Part shown: positions 5,013-5,614 of the stretch, in pieces
Numbering within the stretch: position 1 is the stretch's first letter
Layout: each line of letters begins with the position of its first letter
Assembly: GCA_005888955.1 (NCBI GenBank)
Contig: VBCS01000389.1
Coordinates: 1-5,614, forward strand
DNA from: Betaproteobacteria bacterium
Lineage (GTDB): Bacteria; Pseudomonadota; Gammaproteobacteria; Burkholderiales; Casimicrobiaceae
Length of the DNA stretch: 5,614 bases
Direction of reading: 5' to 3'
The notes under the pieces: model-generated
The model's input: only the letters and a program-made list of their open reading frames with translations
Database searches by the model: none
What the model was told of the DNA's origin: nothing
Translations under genes and position numbers: made by a program

Positions 5013-5614
5013 ATGACGCTGGAAGACTGGCTCAGGGAACTCGGCCTGGAGCGCTACTGCTCGGTCCTCTCCCAAAACGATATCGACTTCGACACGCTTC
5101 TCGATCTCGAGGAGCGCGATTTCGAGAAGCTGGGCTTTTCGCTCGGGCACGGGCGAAAGCTCATGCGTGCGATCGAGGCGCGGAAGCTTGCGCTTGGCCC
5201 TCAGCCGACGACGCCTTCGCCAGTAACCCCTGCCGGTACCACCGCGGCGCGCGACGCGGAACGACGTCAGGTCACCGTCATGTTTTGCGACCTCGTCGGC
5301 TCGACAGAGCTGGCCAACGCCATCGACCCCGAGGATATGGGCGCGTTGATCCGCCGATATCAGGACGTGTGCGCCGGCGCGATAGCGAGGTTTGATGGCT
5401 TCCTTGCCAAGTTCATGGGTGACGGCGTGCTGGCGTATTTCGGCTACCCGCTGGCCCACGAAGATGATGCCGGCCAGTCGGTTCGCGCCGCCATGGCGAT
5501 TATCGAGGGCGTCGCTCACGCAAGGCGGCCGGATGGTCAGCCACTCGAAGTTCGTGCAGGAATCGCTACGGGCCTCGTCGTCATCGGGGACAGCACCGGA
5601 GCGGGTAAAGCGCG
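5013..5614 (+). CDS. SAM-domain class III adenylate/guanylate cyclase, 5' part
   Basis: The first 200 codons lie in the window and the gene continues past the right edge. Residues 1-62 form a sterile-alpha-motif (SAM) domain (LEDWLRELGLERYCSVL to GHGRKLMRAIEA), a protein-interaction module. After a Pro/Thr linker (63-78) comes the class III nucleotidyl cyclase domain. It has the first metal-binding Asp D93 in MFCDLVGSTE, the second D137 in KFMGDGV, and the VRAGIATG strand (180-187). K133, three residues before GD, is the position where adenylate cyclases carry Lys and guanylate cyclases usually carry Glu, so ATP to cAMP is favoured. The downstream Asn/Arg pair is out of view. Relatives usually continue into an AAA/NTPase domain and TPR repeats (known of the family, not seen here). 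A G-rich AAGGGGGG (4994-5001) lies 11 nt before the ATG. The gene is divergent from the minus-strand cluster. Confidence 0.9.
   Translation, partial: MTLEDWLRELGLERYCSVLSQNDIDFDTLLDLEERDFEKLGFSLGHGRKLMRAIEARKLALGPQPTTPSPVTPAGTTAARDAERRQVTVMFCDLVGSTELANAIDPEDMGALIRRYQDVCAGAIARFDGFLAKFMGDGVLAYFGYPLAHEDDAGQSVRAAMAIIEGVAHARRPDGQPLEVRAGIATGLVVIGDSTGAGKA

Noticed and set aside
4787..5395. 202-codon plus-strand open frame
   Set aside because: It overlaps the cyclase gene in a different frame and is Arg-rich with no domain; the cyclase frame accounts for the coding signal.
4908..5519. 203-codon minus-strand open frame
   Set aside because: It is the antisense of the SAM-cyclase gene, which has unmistakable SAM and cyclase motifs on the plus strand.

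Overview
The window comes from a high-GC proteobacterium, probably a soil-type beta- or alphaproteobacterium. The evidence is strong third-position G/C in the coding frames, clear Shine-Dalgarno sites, Tat-exported enzymes, a small secreted protein with an NTNGPNA-type core, and a SAM-domain nucleotidyl cyclase of a type common in such genomes. I cannot name the genus from sequence alone.

Layout. The left end (1-187) has no convincing complete gene. A small secreted basic protein follows on the plus strand (188-469) and ends in a stem-loop. Nearly everything from 594 to 4700 is on the minus strand and reads right to left. The order is a ribbon-helix-helix-like protein with a very lysine-rich tail (4700-4353), S-adenosylmethionine decarboxylase SpeH (4303-3827), a Tat-exported caspase-family peptidase (3804-1978), a Tat-exported alpha/beta hydrolase (1896-931) and a three-helix membrane protein (872-594). 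Spacings of 49, 22, 81 and 58 nt suggest one transcription unit. Its likely promoter lies in an AT-rich, palindromic island at 4737-4780. Upstream of that island is a small minus-strand gene that looks frameshifted (4975-4780). The right end carries the start of a divergent plus-strand SAM-domain adenylate/guanylate cyclase, which runs off the window.

How the genes may work together. SpeH would decarboxylate S-adenosylmethionine in the cytoplasm, normally to supply aminopropyl groups for spermidine, but no spermidine synthase is present here. The two Tat-exported hydrolases (a caspase-fold protease and a serine esterase/lipase-like enzyme) would act outside the cytoplasm, perhaps with the small membrane protein. 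Caspase and alpha/beta-hydrolase domains both occur as effectors in bacterial conflict systems, usually in the cytoplasm. A paired, exported version behind a SpeH gene and a putative RHH autoregulator is the most unusual arrangement here. The functional link is inference from gene order only.
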